Assembly: GCA_964493245.1 (NCBI GenBank)
Contig: CAZBNB010000016.1
Coordinates: 1 to 63,210 of the forward strand
Length of the DNA: 63,210 bases
DNA from: CAZBNB01 sp964493245
GTDB taxonomy: Bacteria > Pseudomonadota > Gammaproteobacteria > Legionellales > Legionellaceae
Direction of reading: 5' to 3'
Shown: positions 12,047 through 21,398 of the stretch, one piece after another
Layout of the letters: every line of letters starts with the position of its first letter
Numbering within the stretch: the first letter of the stretch is position 1
Position numbers and translations under genes: made by a program
The notes under the pieces: generated by a model
What the model saw: the letters and a program-made list of their open reading frames with translations, nothing else
What the model was told of the DNA's origin: nothing
Database searches by the model: none

Positions 12047-13750
12047 TCAGTTAGACCGGCATATTACACTTAAAATATTTTCTAGGGAAACAAGCTGCGG
12101 TTCGGTTTCGGTTCGAGGCTTGTATTCGACTTGTTGGTTAACCAAATTGCGCTCACTAATGACAACACGATGCGGAATACCAATTAAATCATGATCAGCA
12201 AACAAGACACCTGGCCGTTCTGCCCTGTCATCGAGGAGTACATCAATGCCTTGTTTCAAGCAGCTTTGATAAAGTGTTTCGGCCGCTTCTTTGACCGCCG
12301 GTGTGCGCTCTGCATTGATTGGAATAATAACCAATTGAAATGGTGCAATGTTTTCTGGCCAACAAATGCCTTTTGTATCGTGATGTTGCTCAATGGCGGC
12401 TGCCACAATACGTGAAATACCCAGTCCATAGCATCCCATCGTCATGGTTTGCAATTGTCCTGATTCATTTAAAACGTCTGCATGCATGGCTTTAGCATAT
12501 TTATCACCCAGTTGAAAAATATGTCCCACCTCGATACCACGGCAAGAGCGCAACGTCCCTTGTCCATCTGGACTGAGATCGCCTTCTTTGACCATACGCA
12601 AATCAGCGATTTCATCTGCTTTTGCATCGCGTTGCCATACCGCGTGTTGATAATGATGATCTGCTTCGTTTGCGCCACAGACGAACTGGGACAATGCACG
12701 CGCTTGATGATCAATAATGATTGGCATGGGTAAATCAATCGGGCCAATATAACCCGTCGGAATTTTGAGACTTTTTTCTATGTCAGCATCGTCTATCAAA
12801 CAAAGAGGGGATTGCACCCAAGGGTGCTTGGCTGCTTTGATAGGATTGAGTGTGTCGTCACCACGTAAAACCAGGGCTACCATAGGGTGCTCCCGTCCGA
12901 CCACAATCAATGTTTTAACCGTTTGTTCTGGTTTGATATGTAAGTATTGACTGACATCGGCAATGGTTTTTTTATTTGGGGTACTGACCTTTTTTAAGGT
13001 ATCTGTTTCCGTGGCTGTCGTTATCTTCGGTAATAAATACGTTGCTTGTTCGCTGTTTGCAGCATAGTGACTGGTATCACTATAAAATAAAATATCCTCA
13101 CCCGCATCGGCTAACACTTGAAACTCGTGAGACACCGCGCCACCGATTGCACCTGTATCCGCTTCCACCGCTCGATACTGTAATCCAAGACGATCAAATA
13201 CGTTACAGTATGTTTGATACATTGTATTGTAGGTTTTTTGTAAACTCACGTCATCCAGATGAAACGAGTAAGCATCTTTCATAATAAATTCACGTGCACG
13301 CATCACACCAAAGCGTGGGCGAATTTCATCACGAAATTTAGTCTGTATTTGGTACATCAAAATTGGCAGTTGCTTATAGGACTGTAATTCTTGACGCATT
13401 AAATCGGTGATCACTTCTTCATGTGTTGGTCCAAAGCAGTAATCACGTTGGTTGCTGTCTTTCATTGTGAGCAATTGACCGCCAAACGTTTCCCAGCGAC
13501 CAGTTTCTTGCCATAACTCGGCAGGTTGTACAGCAGGCATTAAGACTTCCAAACCACCGGCAGAATTCATCTCTTCGCGCACAATGTGCTCAACTTTACG
13601 CAGTACTTTCAAGCCTAAGGGTAACCATGTATATAACCCAGAACCCAATTTACGAATCAATCCTGCACGCAACATAAGTTGATGAGAGGCAATTTCGGCG
13701 TCATTAGGTGTTTCTTTGAGTGTGGCAATATACCATTGTGATGCACGCAT
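12047..13750 (-). CDS. proS: Prolyl-tRNA synthetase (bacterial type)
   Basis: Class II synthetase charging tRNA-Pro. 567 aa, the length of the bacterial type with an inserted editing domain. Family landmarks read directly: MRASQWYIATLKETPNDAE at the N-terminus, GLYTWLPLG, the motif 2 stretch FRDEIRPRFGVMRAREF, the YbaK-like editing insert at about 230-390, and GIEVGHIFQLGDKYA followed by MGCYGLGISR (motif 3). The C-terminal anticodon-binding domain has DDRAERPGVLFAD. The ATG at 13748-13750 directly abuts the stop of the SulP gene. Confidence 0.97.
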   Translation of the reverse strand: MRASQWYIATLKETPNDAEIASHQLMLRAGLIRKLGSGLYTWLPLGLKVLRKVEHIVREEMNSAGGLEVLMPAVQPAELWQETGRWETFGGQLLTMKDSNQRDYCFGPTHEEVITDLMRQELQSYKQLPILMYQIQTKFRDEIRPRFGVMRAREFIMKDAYSFHLDDVSLQKTYNTMYQTYCNVFDRLGLQYRAVEADTGAIGGAVSHEFQVLADAGEDILFYSDTSHYAANSEQATYLLPKITTATETDTLKKVSTPNKKTIADVSQYLHIKPEQTVKTLIVVGREHPMVALVLRGDDTLNPIKAAKHPWVQSPLCLIDDADIEKSLKIPTGYIGPIDLPMPIIIDHQARALSQFVCGANEADHHYQHAVWQRDAKADEIADLRMVKEGDLSPDGQGTLRSCRGIEVGHIFQLGDKYAKAMHADVLNESGQLQTMTMGCYGLGISRIVAAAIEQHHDTKGICWPENIAPFQLVIIPINAERTPAVKEAAETLYQSCLKQGIDVLLDDRAERPGVLFADHDLIGIPHRVVISERNLVNQQVEYKPRTETEPQLVSLENILSVICRSN

Positions 13751-16069
13751 TTATGATTCCTTCACTTCGCGATTGGCGGCGGTTAATGTTTTGCGTAACT
13801 TTTCAGCCAGCGTATTACCACTGGGCGCATGCAGCTGGGTTAAAAACGGTGAAAAATCATTGAATTGTGCTTCACCTGTATTGACTTCATACAACGCACC
13901 CACCATACCAACTTGTTCTGCATCAATCATCTTTTGCAAAATCTCACTTTCATGATAGATATGCTCAAGTGTATTGGCGATGTTTAATTGGGTTACTTTG
14001 TGAACGAAATGGCGATTTTTACCCGTACGATCGGTCGAGGTGTATGTTTCTGCTTCAATGGCAGGTTTAATTTTTGCTAAGAGCTGGGTAATATGGCCTT
14101 TCTCTACGCCATCACAAGCAGCCTGAATCGCACCGCAACGGGTGTGGCCTAATACCACGATGAGCTTGGCACCAATGACATTACAAGCATATTCGATACT
14201 GGCCAAGACATCATCGTTGACCACGTTTCCGGCGACACGGACACAAAATAAATCACCAAAACTCATGTCAAAAATAGTCTCAACAGGCACACGCGAATCA
14301 ATACAACCTAAAACCACCGCGATCGGATGTTGTGTTTTGGAGGTTTGTTCCACATCTAGCTTGACGCTGCGGTGAATACAAGTGTCCTGACGAAAACGTT
14401 GATTGCCCTCACGCAGCAAGTTGAGAACTTGATGTTGTGTAAGATGAGATTGCACATCGTAGGTAGTGACATTAATAAAATCAACGTAATCATGTATTTT
14501 ATAGCGATCTTTAAAGCCCATTAGATTCAGAGAAATTTGTTTACTGGGCGCTAAGTCAGTTTTAAAGTCTTTAATGAACTCGATGATTTCTTTATCAATA
14601 AAATCGGAATCACGGGCATCAATAATGAGCTCAGATTTGTGTGGAATACTCTCTAACTCTGCGATAAGGGAGGCTTTGTTTAAGAAGGTTGTTTGTTGAG
14701 GCAACACCAAACGATTAATAACACCTTTGGGATAATGTTCTTTAATGATATCGAGGCGAGCTTGGCTGTTGGATTTTAAAATAAAAAACAAACTAACCAT
14801 CAAACCCAATAAAATACCCAATAATAAACTATAAGCAAGAATACCAATCACGGTGACGATAAAAGGAAGAAATCGATCAAGACCCTGATAGTAAATCTGT
14901 AAATAAAGCGATGGGCGAGTTAACTTATAACCTGTATACATCAGTACAGCCGCTAAAGAAGACAATGGAATCTTGTTCAGTGCGTCGGGAATTAACATCA
15001 CGGCAAACAGCAGTAGCAGGCCATGCATAATAGCGGCCATTTTGGTTTTTGCACCCGTTTGAATGTTAACAGAAGTGCGCGCAATCACCGATGTAATAGG
15101 GATACCACCCACCAGTCCGGCTAAGACGTTACCAATGCCTTGAGCTACGAGCTCGCGATCTTTAGAACAATGGCGATGTTTTTTATCGAGCTTTTCACCC
15201 GCTTTAATATTCAGTAGGTTTTCTAAACCGGCAACCAAACTGATAAGACAGGCGGAGATATACACGCGGATATCGAGAAGTTTTGTCCAATCAGGGTGTT
15301 GCATATTTGATAAAAAGTCACTGAAACCATTTTGTTGTGGTAGGTTAACCAAATGCGGGCTGGCTTGAGCCAACGTCGAATTGGAAAACAAAAACCATTC
15401 GTTTAACAAAATACCCATAATCACGACCACAAATGGCCCAGGTAATGCTTTCAACCAACGGACGCGAGTGCGCTCTAAAGCAATCAAAATAGCGATCGAA
15501 CTCACTGATAAGACCACGGCGCCAATATTGATATGTTGAGACAAATCATGCAGGGGTTGATAGGTGATATGTGTGGATAAATCCACCAATTCGTTTTTTA
15601 GATCATCTAAGGAATGTGATAAAGTAAATGCCAATGGCAATTGCTTCACGATCAATAAAATACCCACCGCTGACAGCAGGCCTTGAATAACATTAGATGG
15701 AATGTATTCCGCAATAAAACCAGCACGCAGTGTGCCTGCTATAATTTGAAAAACGCCGGCGATGACAACCGCGAGTAAAAAGGTATTAAAATCACCTAAT
15801 TGAGCAATTGCTGTCAGCACTACAACTGCCATACCCGCAGCGGGGCCACTGATGCTGATATGTGAGCCACTTAATGTGCCTACGATAACCCCGCCAATAA
15901 TACCACTTAAGATACCAGAAAAGAGCGGTGCCCCAGAGGCTAAAGCAATCCCTAAACAAAGGGGAATAGCAACCAAAAAAACCACAACAGCAGCAACAAA
16001 ATCGAATCTCAGTGATTGTTTGCGATAAGTATTAACTTGTTTCAATAAATGTGTCAGTTCTTTTGTCAT
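13751..16069 (-). CDS. SulP anion transporter fused to beta-carbonic anhydrase
   Basis: 772 aa in three parts. Residues about 1-430 form a SulP permease with 10-12 membrane helices, including the segment GLLSAVGILLIVKQLP. Residues about 450-540 look like a STAS-type cytosolic region. The C-terminal part from about 555 is a beta-carbonic anhydrase with the zinc-site residues C589, D591 and R593 (GCIDSR) plus H642 and C645 (LGHTRCG). The expected role is bicarbonate or other anion transport coupled to CO2/HCO3- interconversion at the inner face. The fusion is a known bacterial architecture. It overlaps ttcA by 38 nt and abuts proS. Confidence 0.93.
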   Translation of the reverse strand: MTKELTHLLKQVNTYRKQSLRFDFVAAVVVFLVAIPLCLGIALASGAPLFSGILSGIIGGVIVGTLSGSHISISGPAAGMAVVVLTAIAQLGDFNTFLLAVVIAGVFQIIAGTLRAGFIAEYIPSNVIQGLLSAVGILLIVKQLPLAFTLSHSLDDLKNELVDLSTHITYQPLHDLSQHINIGAVVLSVSSIAILIALERTRVRWLKALPGPFVVVIMGILLNEWFLFSNSTLAQASPHLVNLPQQNGFSDFLSNMQHPDWTKLLDIRVYISACLISLVAGLENLLNIKAGEKLDKKHRHCSKDRELVAQGIGNVLAGLVGGIPITSVIARTSVNIQTGAKTKMAAIMHGLLLLFAVMLIPDALNKIPLSSLAAVLMYTGYKLTRPSLYLQIYYQGLDRFLPFIVTVIGILAYSLLLGILLGLMVSLFFILKSNSQARLDIIKEHYPKGVINRLVLPQQTTFLNKASLIAELESIPHKSELIIDARDSDFIDKEIIEFIKDFKTDLAPSKQISLNLMGFKDRYKIHDYVDFINVTTYDVQSHLTQHQVLNLLREGNQRFRQDTCIHRSVKLDVEQTSKTQHPIAVVLGCIDSRVPVETIFDMSFGDLFCVRVAGNVVNDDVLASIEYACNVIGAKLIVVLGHTRCGAIQAACDGVEKGHITQLLAKIKPAIEAETYTSTDRTGKNRHFVHKVTQLNIANTLEHIYHESEILQKMIDAEQVGMVGALYEVNTGEAQFNDFSPFLTQLHAPSGNTLAEKLRKTLTAANREVKES

Positions 16070-16895
16070 CGTCGTAATCCTCTATCATGAATGGCATTTC
16101 AGCTTGTACATTTTCGGGTTGTTGACTCAATAACTCTTTTTCCAACTCTCTAAAATTCCACAGTGACTGATCCATCATTTGACTGGGCTTGATGCTTTGT
16201 AACGCATGTAAAATATTACTCGGTACTTTGGGGTTTTCTTCTGCTAATTGATCAATCCAACGAGCAATCCGTTTGCGCGCTAAATTTTCTTGTGAACCGC
16301 AAAGATTGCAAGGAATGATCGGAAATGCTTGCTCTTCAGCGTAAGTAATAATATCACGTTCTTGGACGTAACACATCGGACGAATAACGATATGTTTACG
16401 ATTATCGCTGAGTAATTTCGGCGGCATCGAGCATATGTTGCCGTTGTAGACAATGGACATCATTAATGAACGGATCATGTCATCGCGATGATGACCTAAA
16501 GCGATTTTATTAAAGCCATGCTCTTCGGCATAACGATAGATGATCCCACGACGCAAACGAGAGCACAATGAACAATACGTTTGGCCCTCAGGGATTTTTT
16601 CTTTGACAATGCTGTAAGTATCGCGTGTTAAAATTTCGTGAGGGATATTGCGATCAGCTAACCATTGTCGCAGTGCTTCATCATTCCAACCGGGTTGAGC
16701 TTGGTCTAAGGTAAAAGCAAACAATTCAAATAAGTTGTTTGAGCGCCGCCGTAGCAGGTTCAAAATCGTCAATAATGTAAAAGAGTCCTTTCCTCCAGAT
16801 AAGCAAACCATGACGCGATCGCCGCGGCGAATCATCTTAAAATCATCAATTCCTTTGCCAATGTAGTGTAAAAGCTTTTTTTCTATTGTTGACAT
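16032..16895 (-). CDS. ttcA: tRNA 2-thiocytidine biosynthesis protein TtcA
   Basis: Fe-S dependent ATP pyrophosphatase-type enzyme that thiolates cytidine-32 of certain tRNAs. 287 aa. The PP-loop SGGKDS is at 33-38. The CxxC pair C108/C111 and the pair C196/C199 (CNLCG) include the cluster ligands, and GHHRDDM follows the family pattern. It heads the minus-strand run, with the SulP gene starting inside its 3' end. The C-terminal acidic tail beyond about residue 265 is slightly longer than in close families. Confidence 0.95.
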   Translation of the reverse strand: MSTIEKKLLHYIGKGIDDFKMIRRGDRVMVCLSGGKDSFTLLTILNLLRRRSNNLFELFAFTLDQAQPGWNDEALRQWLADRNIPHEILTRDTYSIVKEKIPEGQTYCSLCSRLRRGIIYRYAEEHGFNKIALGHHRDDMIRSLMMSIVYNGNICSMPPKLLSDNRKHIVIRPMCYVQERDIITYAEEQAFPIIPCNLCGSQENLARKRIARWIDQLAEENPKVPSNILHALQSIKPSQMMDQSLWNFRELEKELLSQQPENVQAEMPFMIEDYDDDKRTDTFIETS

Positions 16896-16906
16896 TGATT
16901 AAAAAA

Positions 16907-16936
16907 TTGCCATGTTTGAGTGGCGTGTATTATACT
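16907..16936 (+). promoter_or_regulatory. Sigma-70-type promoter for the clan-CE protease gene
   Basis: TTGCCA (16907-16912), an 18-nt spacer and TATACT (16931-16936) match the -35/-10 consensus at five of six positions each. The start codon lies about 50 nt downstream. This is a by-eye prediction. Confidence 0.5.
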
Positions 16937-16985
16937 ATATGTTCGTCGTACTGGCTAGTTTAAGATTGATTGTTTGGGGTGTATT

Positions 16986-18755
16986 GTGGAACAGGCAAAA
17001 GAAATGATAGGACACCCAGAAGCAAAGGTTATACACTGTTTTAAAGGTAAGGATTTAGTTAAGTTAAAACAGGCCATGCGTGCGTTGTATGCCAAGCGAG
17101 GTCGGGCGGATATCAATGCCCGAACCTTTATAAAAGACAAAGCCACTTTAGAGCTAGTCGTTGCGTTGGGTGAGAATGGCACTTACAACGGCACAAACAT
17201 TTCACCAGACATCGCCTATGATAAAATTGATCCGAACAATCATTTTGATGGCATTATTCGTGGTGTATTAAATACGGTAAAACCGGTATCTGTTTCTCAA
17301 AATCGCGGTATTTATCATCCCGGATTGAAAAAAATTTGGTTGGGAAGTGCGAACATTGTAGAAAAAATTGAATCAGATGATACATCAACTTATGAAGCGT
17401 TAGCGGATCTAAAAGCTTTGTTAGCAAGAGCGCGCCAACTAGCGGAAGAGCACCCAGCGGCCGCGATTGTTTTTAATACCCGTTTAGCTCGCAATGTAGG
17501 AGGTGATATAGCTCCTATGGGTCATTATGAAACGTTTATTTTAACACCTGACTTAACAACCAATCCGGTGAGCTACGCTCTTCGCCATAGAGATTCTCAT
17601 ATGGCGGATGAATCCACAGAATATGTTGATGATTTGTCTGCTCCCATCCAAGCCGCCGCCGAGGAAGCCGGATTTTCTATTTTTGAAACGCAACCTGAGC
17701 TTCCGCGATATGATCAAAATGGTTTATCCTGCGGGCCGTCAGCCGTTGGTGAAGTCATTGACTATCTCTTATTTGGTGATAATGATGCATATGACGGTTT
17801 TTTTAAAAGACAAGATGCTGGCAACAGACGCCGTTACGATGCCTATGCCCCCATAAATATTGATAATACTTTTTCCTATGTCGATGTAAATGGCGATCCG
17901 TTAACCCGTGAAGAGTTCATGAGATTATCTTTACACTATTTTCTTGCTGTTCAGCAAGAAAACGACGGTTTGCAAGACGCTATCAATATTGCGCCTTTTG
18001 AATTTAGTTGTTATTTACGAAAACAAAATGATCACAGCACAACTTATCCCGTCCCCAGCTATCTTTTAGAGCAATATGCTAAAGATGCTTATCCCATGCT
18101 TTTCTCAGATGTGAGTTTCGAAGCAGTCAACACTGTTGTAAATACTGGTCCTGTTGTGAATGTTGGTGCTGTTGTGAATACTGGTCCTGTTGTGAATACT
18201 GGTGCTGTTGTGAATGCTGGTCCTGTTGTGAATGCTGGTCCTGTTGTGAATGCTGGTGCTGTTGTGAATGCTGGTGCTGTTGTGAATGCTGGCGCTGGTG
18301 TGAATGCTGGTGCTGTTGTGAATGCTGGTACTGATGTGAATGCTGGTACTGGTGTGGATGCTGATAATGGTGCTAATACTGGCGCTGTACCCTCTAAAAA
18401 ACAGCCAATTCCTACCCCATTATCGGAAAATAAAGATACAACAAAACCCTCTTCTTGGTACACGCAATTTCTTTTCGCAGCCATCACACATCCTATGACA
18501 CGATATGGTTGTCTTGTAGTATGCTTAGCGGGTCTTGTCGGTTTTTCCCTTGCGATTGCAGCACTTGCCGCTAATCCAGTAGGGTTGGCAATGGTTAGTG
18601 GTCTAGCTATTTCAACTGCAGCCGCGCTCGCGACCACGGTCAGTGTTGCCTGTGTGAGCGGTGGCTTGAGTTTGTATGGATTTTTATCTTCTTGCAAAAG
18701 GTCGCTTGATAATCAACCATCACTTGTAACGAACTCACGAGTCTCGATGCCTTGA
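16986..18755 (+). CDS. Candidate clan-CE (Ulp1/YopJ-like) cysteine protease with hexapeptide repeats and membrane hairpin; putative effector
   Basis: 589 aa from GTG at 16986, which has GGGG six bases upstream; an in-frame TTG at 16974 and ATG at 17004 are alternatives. A clan-CE-like catalytic series is visible: GHY with H180, RDS with D203, then QNGLSCG with Q244 and C249, in the order and spacing of Ulp1/SENP and YopJ-type enzymes (H, D, Q, C). Residues about 384-467 are 14 hexapeptide repeats of the VVNAGA/VVNTGP type. A hydrophobic region of about 508-566 would form two membrane helices, followed by a short Arg/Lys/Ser tail. No signal peptide. Chlamydial deubiquitinases also pair a CE domain with a membrane segment; the effector role is inference. 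It has its own promoter and is convergent with the next MFS gene, overlapping it by 21 nt. Confidence 0.72.
   Translation: MEQAKEMIGHPEAKVIHCFKGKDLVKLKQAMRALYAKRGRADINARTFIKDKATLELVVALGENGTYNGTNISPDIAYDKIDPNNHFDGIIRGVLNTVKPVSVSQNRGIYHPGLKKIWLGSANIVEKIESDDTSTYEALADLKALLARARQLAEEHPAAAIVFNTRLARNVGGDIAPMGHYETFILTPDLTTNPVSYALRHRDSHMADESTEYVDDLSAPIQAAAEEAGFSIFETQPELPRYDQNGLSCGPSAVGEVIDYLLFGDNDAYDGFFKRQDAGNRRRYDAYAPINIDNTFSYVDVNGDPLTREEFMRLSLHYFLAVQQENDGLQDAINIAPFEFSCYLRKQNDHSTTYPVPSYLLEQYAKDAYPMLFSDVSFEAVNTVVNTGPVVNVGAVVNTGPVVNTGAVVNAGPVVNAGPVVNAGAVVNAGAVVNAGAGVNAGAVVNAGTDVNAGTGVDADNGANTGAVPSKKQPIPTPLSENKDTTKPSSWYTQFLFAAITHPMTRYGCLVVCLAGLVGFSLAIAALAANPVGLAMVSGLAISTAAALATTVSVACVSGGLSLYGFLSSCKRSLDNQPSLVTNSRVSMP
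18135..18386 (+). repeat. 14 tandem 18-nt coding repeats
   Basis: Fourteen units of 18 nt (type GTTGTGAATGCTGGTGCT) encode hexapeptides V-V-N-(A/T)-G-(A/P) in the clan-CE protease gene. The middle units are nearly identical and the last four degenerate (GVDADN, GANTGA). The array links the catalytic domain to the membrane segment and should vary in copy number. Confidence 0.95.
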
Positions 18756-19886
18756 CGAGAAGTAAAATAAAACAAACAACAGGACATTGATCAGACCGGT
18801 GGTTAATTCAATCAGTGCAAATGAAGGTGAATATTTGCGAAATAAGAGAGCATAAGTGGACGTGCCAATACCAATTGCAATGGTTGATAAACAAAATGAA
18901 CGGAACAATCCGATCCGATCAAATTTCTCACCTAATAAAGAGTAAACCAAGCTCCACATACTGACAGCAAAAGCTGACTCTAGACTAGCCATCACATAGA
19001 AGGCTATCGAATCATGTGCTTTGAGAACGATTAAGCCGGTGCTAGCTAATTTGCACAAAGCTAATAAGGGTGTTACCAATAAAATAGAGGTGTTTCGTCC
19101 TATTTTATCAGAAAAGGTACCAATGAGCATGGGGCCAATAATACCACTGACAAATAAAATGTATTGGTAGGTTTGTGGTGATTTATTTGGCCATAATGCT
19201 CTGGCTAAATCCAGTGAGTAATAAAGAATCCCATCGTTAAAACCCAGAATAAAACAAGCAATGAAAACATGTGGATATTTGATAAGCATCCCAACGATAC
19301 TTTCCGATGCTTGTGGATTCAATTTATTACTCACGGCCGTGTTTTCTAATTGCCGTGTCGTAAAATAGAAAATAATAAGCGAAACGGCGATAGCAATGTA
19401 AATCAGATCTAAGCGAATATGTAAGAAAGAGGATTTATCCTCAAAATAAATACTACCTATATCAAAATAACCGGCCAGCCCTTCAACAATGCCTGTGATA
19501 GTCCCGCGAAATTGATGTGGGACCACCAGCTGCAGCCATGCATTTCCAAGCTCATTGATTGCATTTGGTAGACCGCTATAGAGCGGGAAGAAATAGATAT
19601 TTAATGGCACAATTAACATGCCAATGGTTAAAAAAATCAATAAAAGACGTTGTATGTAAAAGTTTTGGAATTTTGTGAAAAGACATAGCGCTAAAACGCC
19701 CATCATCACTAAAAAGCTATACAGGCTGTTTTTGGCATATAGCGCTTCGGGTAAGTGTAAACTCAGACTACGATATTGATAGTCATTATAAGCGTTAATC
19801 AGATAGGCATAAGAAAGAAGTGTAATACAGATAATTGAAAAAATAAGAAAAACCAACGATAAACTAATCTTTGATTCCTTTTTCAC
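18735..19886 (-). CDS. MFS transporter-like membrane protein
   Basis: 383 aa with about eleven to twelve hydrophobic segments and a basic start (MKKESK). An MFS-like loop GTFSDKIGRNTS sits in the second half (about 258-269), preceded by the conserved-looking GIIGPMLI. The first half is divergent, with a longer periplasmic loop around 108-145. The substrate is unknown. It starts 24 nt after the tolC stop on the same strand, so probably belongs to the pcm-tolC transcript. The 3' end overlaps the convergent protease gene by 21 nt. Confidence 0.75.
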   Translation of the reverse strand: MKKESKISLSLVFLIFSIICITLLSYAYLINAYNDYQYRSLSLHLPEALYAKNSLYSFLVMMGVLALCLFTKFQNFYIQRLLLIFLTIGMLIVPLNIYFFPLYSGLPNAINELGNAWLQLVVPHQFRGTITGIVEGLAGYFDIGSIYFEDKSSFLHIRLDLIYIAIAVSLIIFYFTTRQLENTAVSNKLNPQASESIVGMLIKYPHVFIACFILGFNDGILYYSLDLARALWPNKSPQTYQYILFVSGIIGPMLIGTFSDKIGRNTSILLVTPLLALCKLASTGLIVLKAHDSIAFYVMASLESAFAVSMWSLVYSLLGEKFDRIGLFRSFCLSTIAIGIGTSTYALLFRKYSPSFALIELTTGLINVLLFVLFYFSSRHRDS

Positions 19887-19910
19887 CGTACTCTCCTTTT
19901 TTATATATCC

Positions 19911-21389
19911 TTAAGATGCTGTTATTGGTAAGTTCTTAAGTAATTTTTGACTTTTTAGCGAGCAAATACTTTTCTTTTCTCCTGGTGCTATTTCGGCGAT
20001 ACGTTTTGTGTTTAACCATGCGTTCACTTCTTCTAAATCAGTAATGTTTAAAGTGCCTGCCAGGTATTTCAAATTAATAATAGCATTAATTAAGTCATAT
20101 TGATCACTTGATAATTCTTCTTGTGCTTGAAATAAACGTTGTTGGGCCAGTACCACGTCAGTCATGGTTCGTGTACCCACTTGATATTGTGCCCAAACAC
20201 TGTCTAGAGAGTTTTGTTGTGATTTCACGGTTTGCCGATCGGCTTTTACCTTACTGATACCATCTTTGATAGTGTTGAAAGCGATGTTACTGTTGACAAT
20301 CACATCGCGATAAATTTTTTCTAATTGTTGTCCTGCTGTTTGAAAATCATATTCTGCTTGGCGTGTTTGAGATGCGACCAATCCACCTTGAAAAATCGGG
20401 AAATTCATGGTCACCGCGACATTCGATATCATTTGCTCGTTAGGTATGAAAAAATTACTTAATAAATTCGTGGCTCCGGTACCGGCTGTAGAGCCTCTTG
20501 TGCTAATAGACGTATTAGATTGATGTGTATCGGTGGTGGCGCCCTGTATATTAAAGATAGGCCAATTCCCTGCCGATGCCGCTTTAATGTTTTCACGAGC
20601 GGCCTGCAAATTGTATTTGGCGGCATACAGATTGTAATTTTGTTTTAATCCGACGGAAACCCACTCGTCGACATCGTTTGGCTCCGGGCGGATTAACGGA
20701 ATTTGATTATTGCGTAACTCAGAAACATATTCATAAAGGTGATTTGTTAATTTACTGAGATTTTGATTTTCATTTGTGACTTGATTGGTAGCACTGATAA
20801 CTTCTGCAACCGACTGATCGTAGGCCGCTTCGGCTTCATATACAGAAGTAATTGGGTCCAGACCAACATTAAAGCGTTGTGTGGCTTGATCAAATTGACG
20901 TTTATTTGCTTCTTTTTTTGCTTTTGCAAAACGCAAAGTATCTTTTGCCATTAATAAACGCGTATACGCAGTAACCGTGCGTGCGATCAAATTCTGTGCA
21001 GCATCGTTAAAGGTTGCCAGAGCGGCTTTAACCGAAGATCGGGCCTGTTGAACTTGTTCCCATGCTTTATAATTAAACAGAGCCTGTGTTGCATTGACCC
21101 GCCATTGGTTGGTGTCGTAGTCTTGACTAAAATCGATAGGGCCTGCACGTACGGTCTGTTTATTTCGACTAGCCAGCGCCGCCAACGTTAATTGCGGGAG
21201 TAGTGATGACCATGCTTGTGGCAAACTTTCGCTTTGCGATAAAAATGTGCTATATGCTGCTTTAAAAGCAGGGTCGTACTCCATTGCTTGATGATAAACA
21301 TCCATCAAATCGGCAGACGAAACAGGCATGCTGATCGAAGTGATCAAAAAAACACATGGAACCAGTTTAAGATACTGCCTGATATGCAT
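19911..21389 (-). CDS. tolC: TolC-family outer membrane efflux protein
   Basis: 492 aa, the length of TolC. Signal peptide at about 1-25 (CVFLITSISMPVSSA), mature start LMDVYHQAMEYDPAFKAA, which is the typical TolC opening. Two structural repeats of helix-strand-helix type follow, with YNLYAAKYNLQAA and QVGTRTMTDVVLAQQRLF being signature stretches of the second half. It forms the trimeric exit duct for type I secretion and RND pumps, and could serve the RND pump at 35-39 kb. It lies 9 nt after pcm. Confidence 0.93.
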   Translation of the reverse strand: MHIRQYLKLVPCVFLITSISMPVSSADLMDVYHQAMEYDPAFKAAYSTFLSQSESLPQAWSSLLPQLTLAALASRNKQTVRAGPIDFSQDYDTNQWRVNATQALFNYKAWEQVQQARSSVKAALATFNDAAQNLIARTVTAYTRLLMAKDTLRFAKAKKEANKRQFDQATQRFNVGLDPITSVYEAEAAYDQSVAEVISATNQVTNENQNLSKLTNHLYEYVSELRNNQIPLIRPEPNDVDEWVSVGLKQNYNLYAAKYNLQAARENIKAASAGNWPIFNIQGATTDTHQSNTSISTRGSTAGTGATNLLSNFFIPNEQMISNVAVTMNFPIFQGGLVASQTRQAEYDFQTAGQQLEKIYRDVIVNSNIAFNTIKDGISKVKADRQTVKSQQNSLDSVWAQYQVGTRTMTDVVLAQQRLFQAQEELSSDQYDLINAIINLKYLAGTLNITDLEEVNAWLNTKRIAEIAPGEKKSICSLKSQKLLKNLPITAS

Positions 21390-21398
21390 GAAACTTTC

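Noticed and set aside
18089..18697. 202-aa minus-strand frame rich in Ala/Thr/Pro repeats
   Set aside because: It is the antisense of the hexapeptide repeat array in the clan-CE gene; the 18-nt repeats keep the opposite frame open. No ribosome site or family features.
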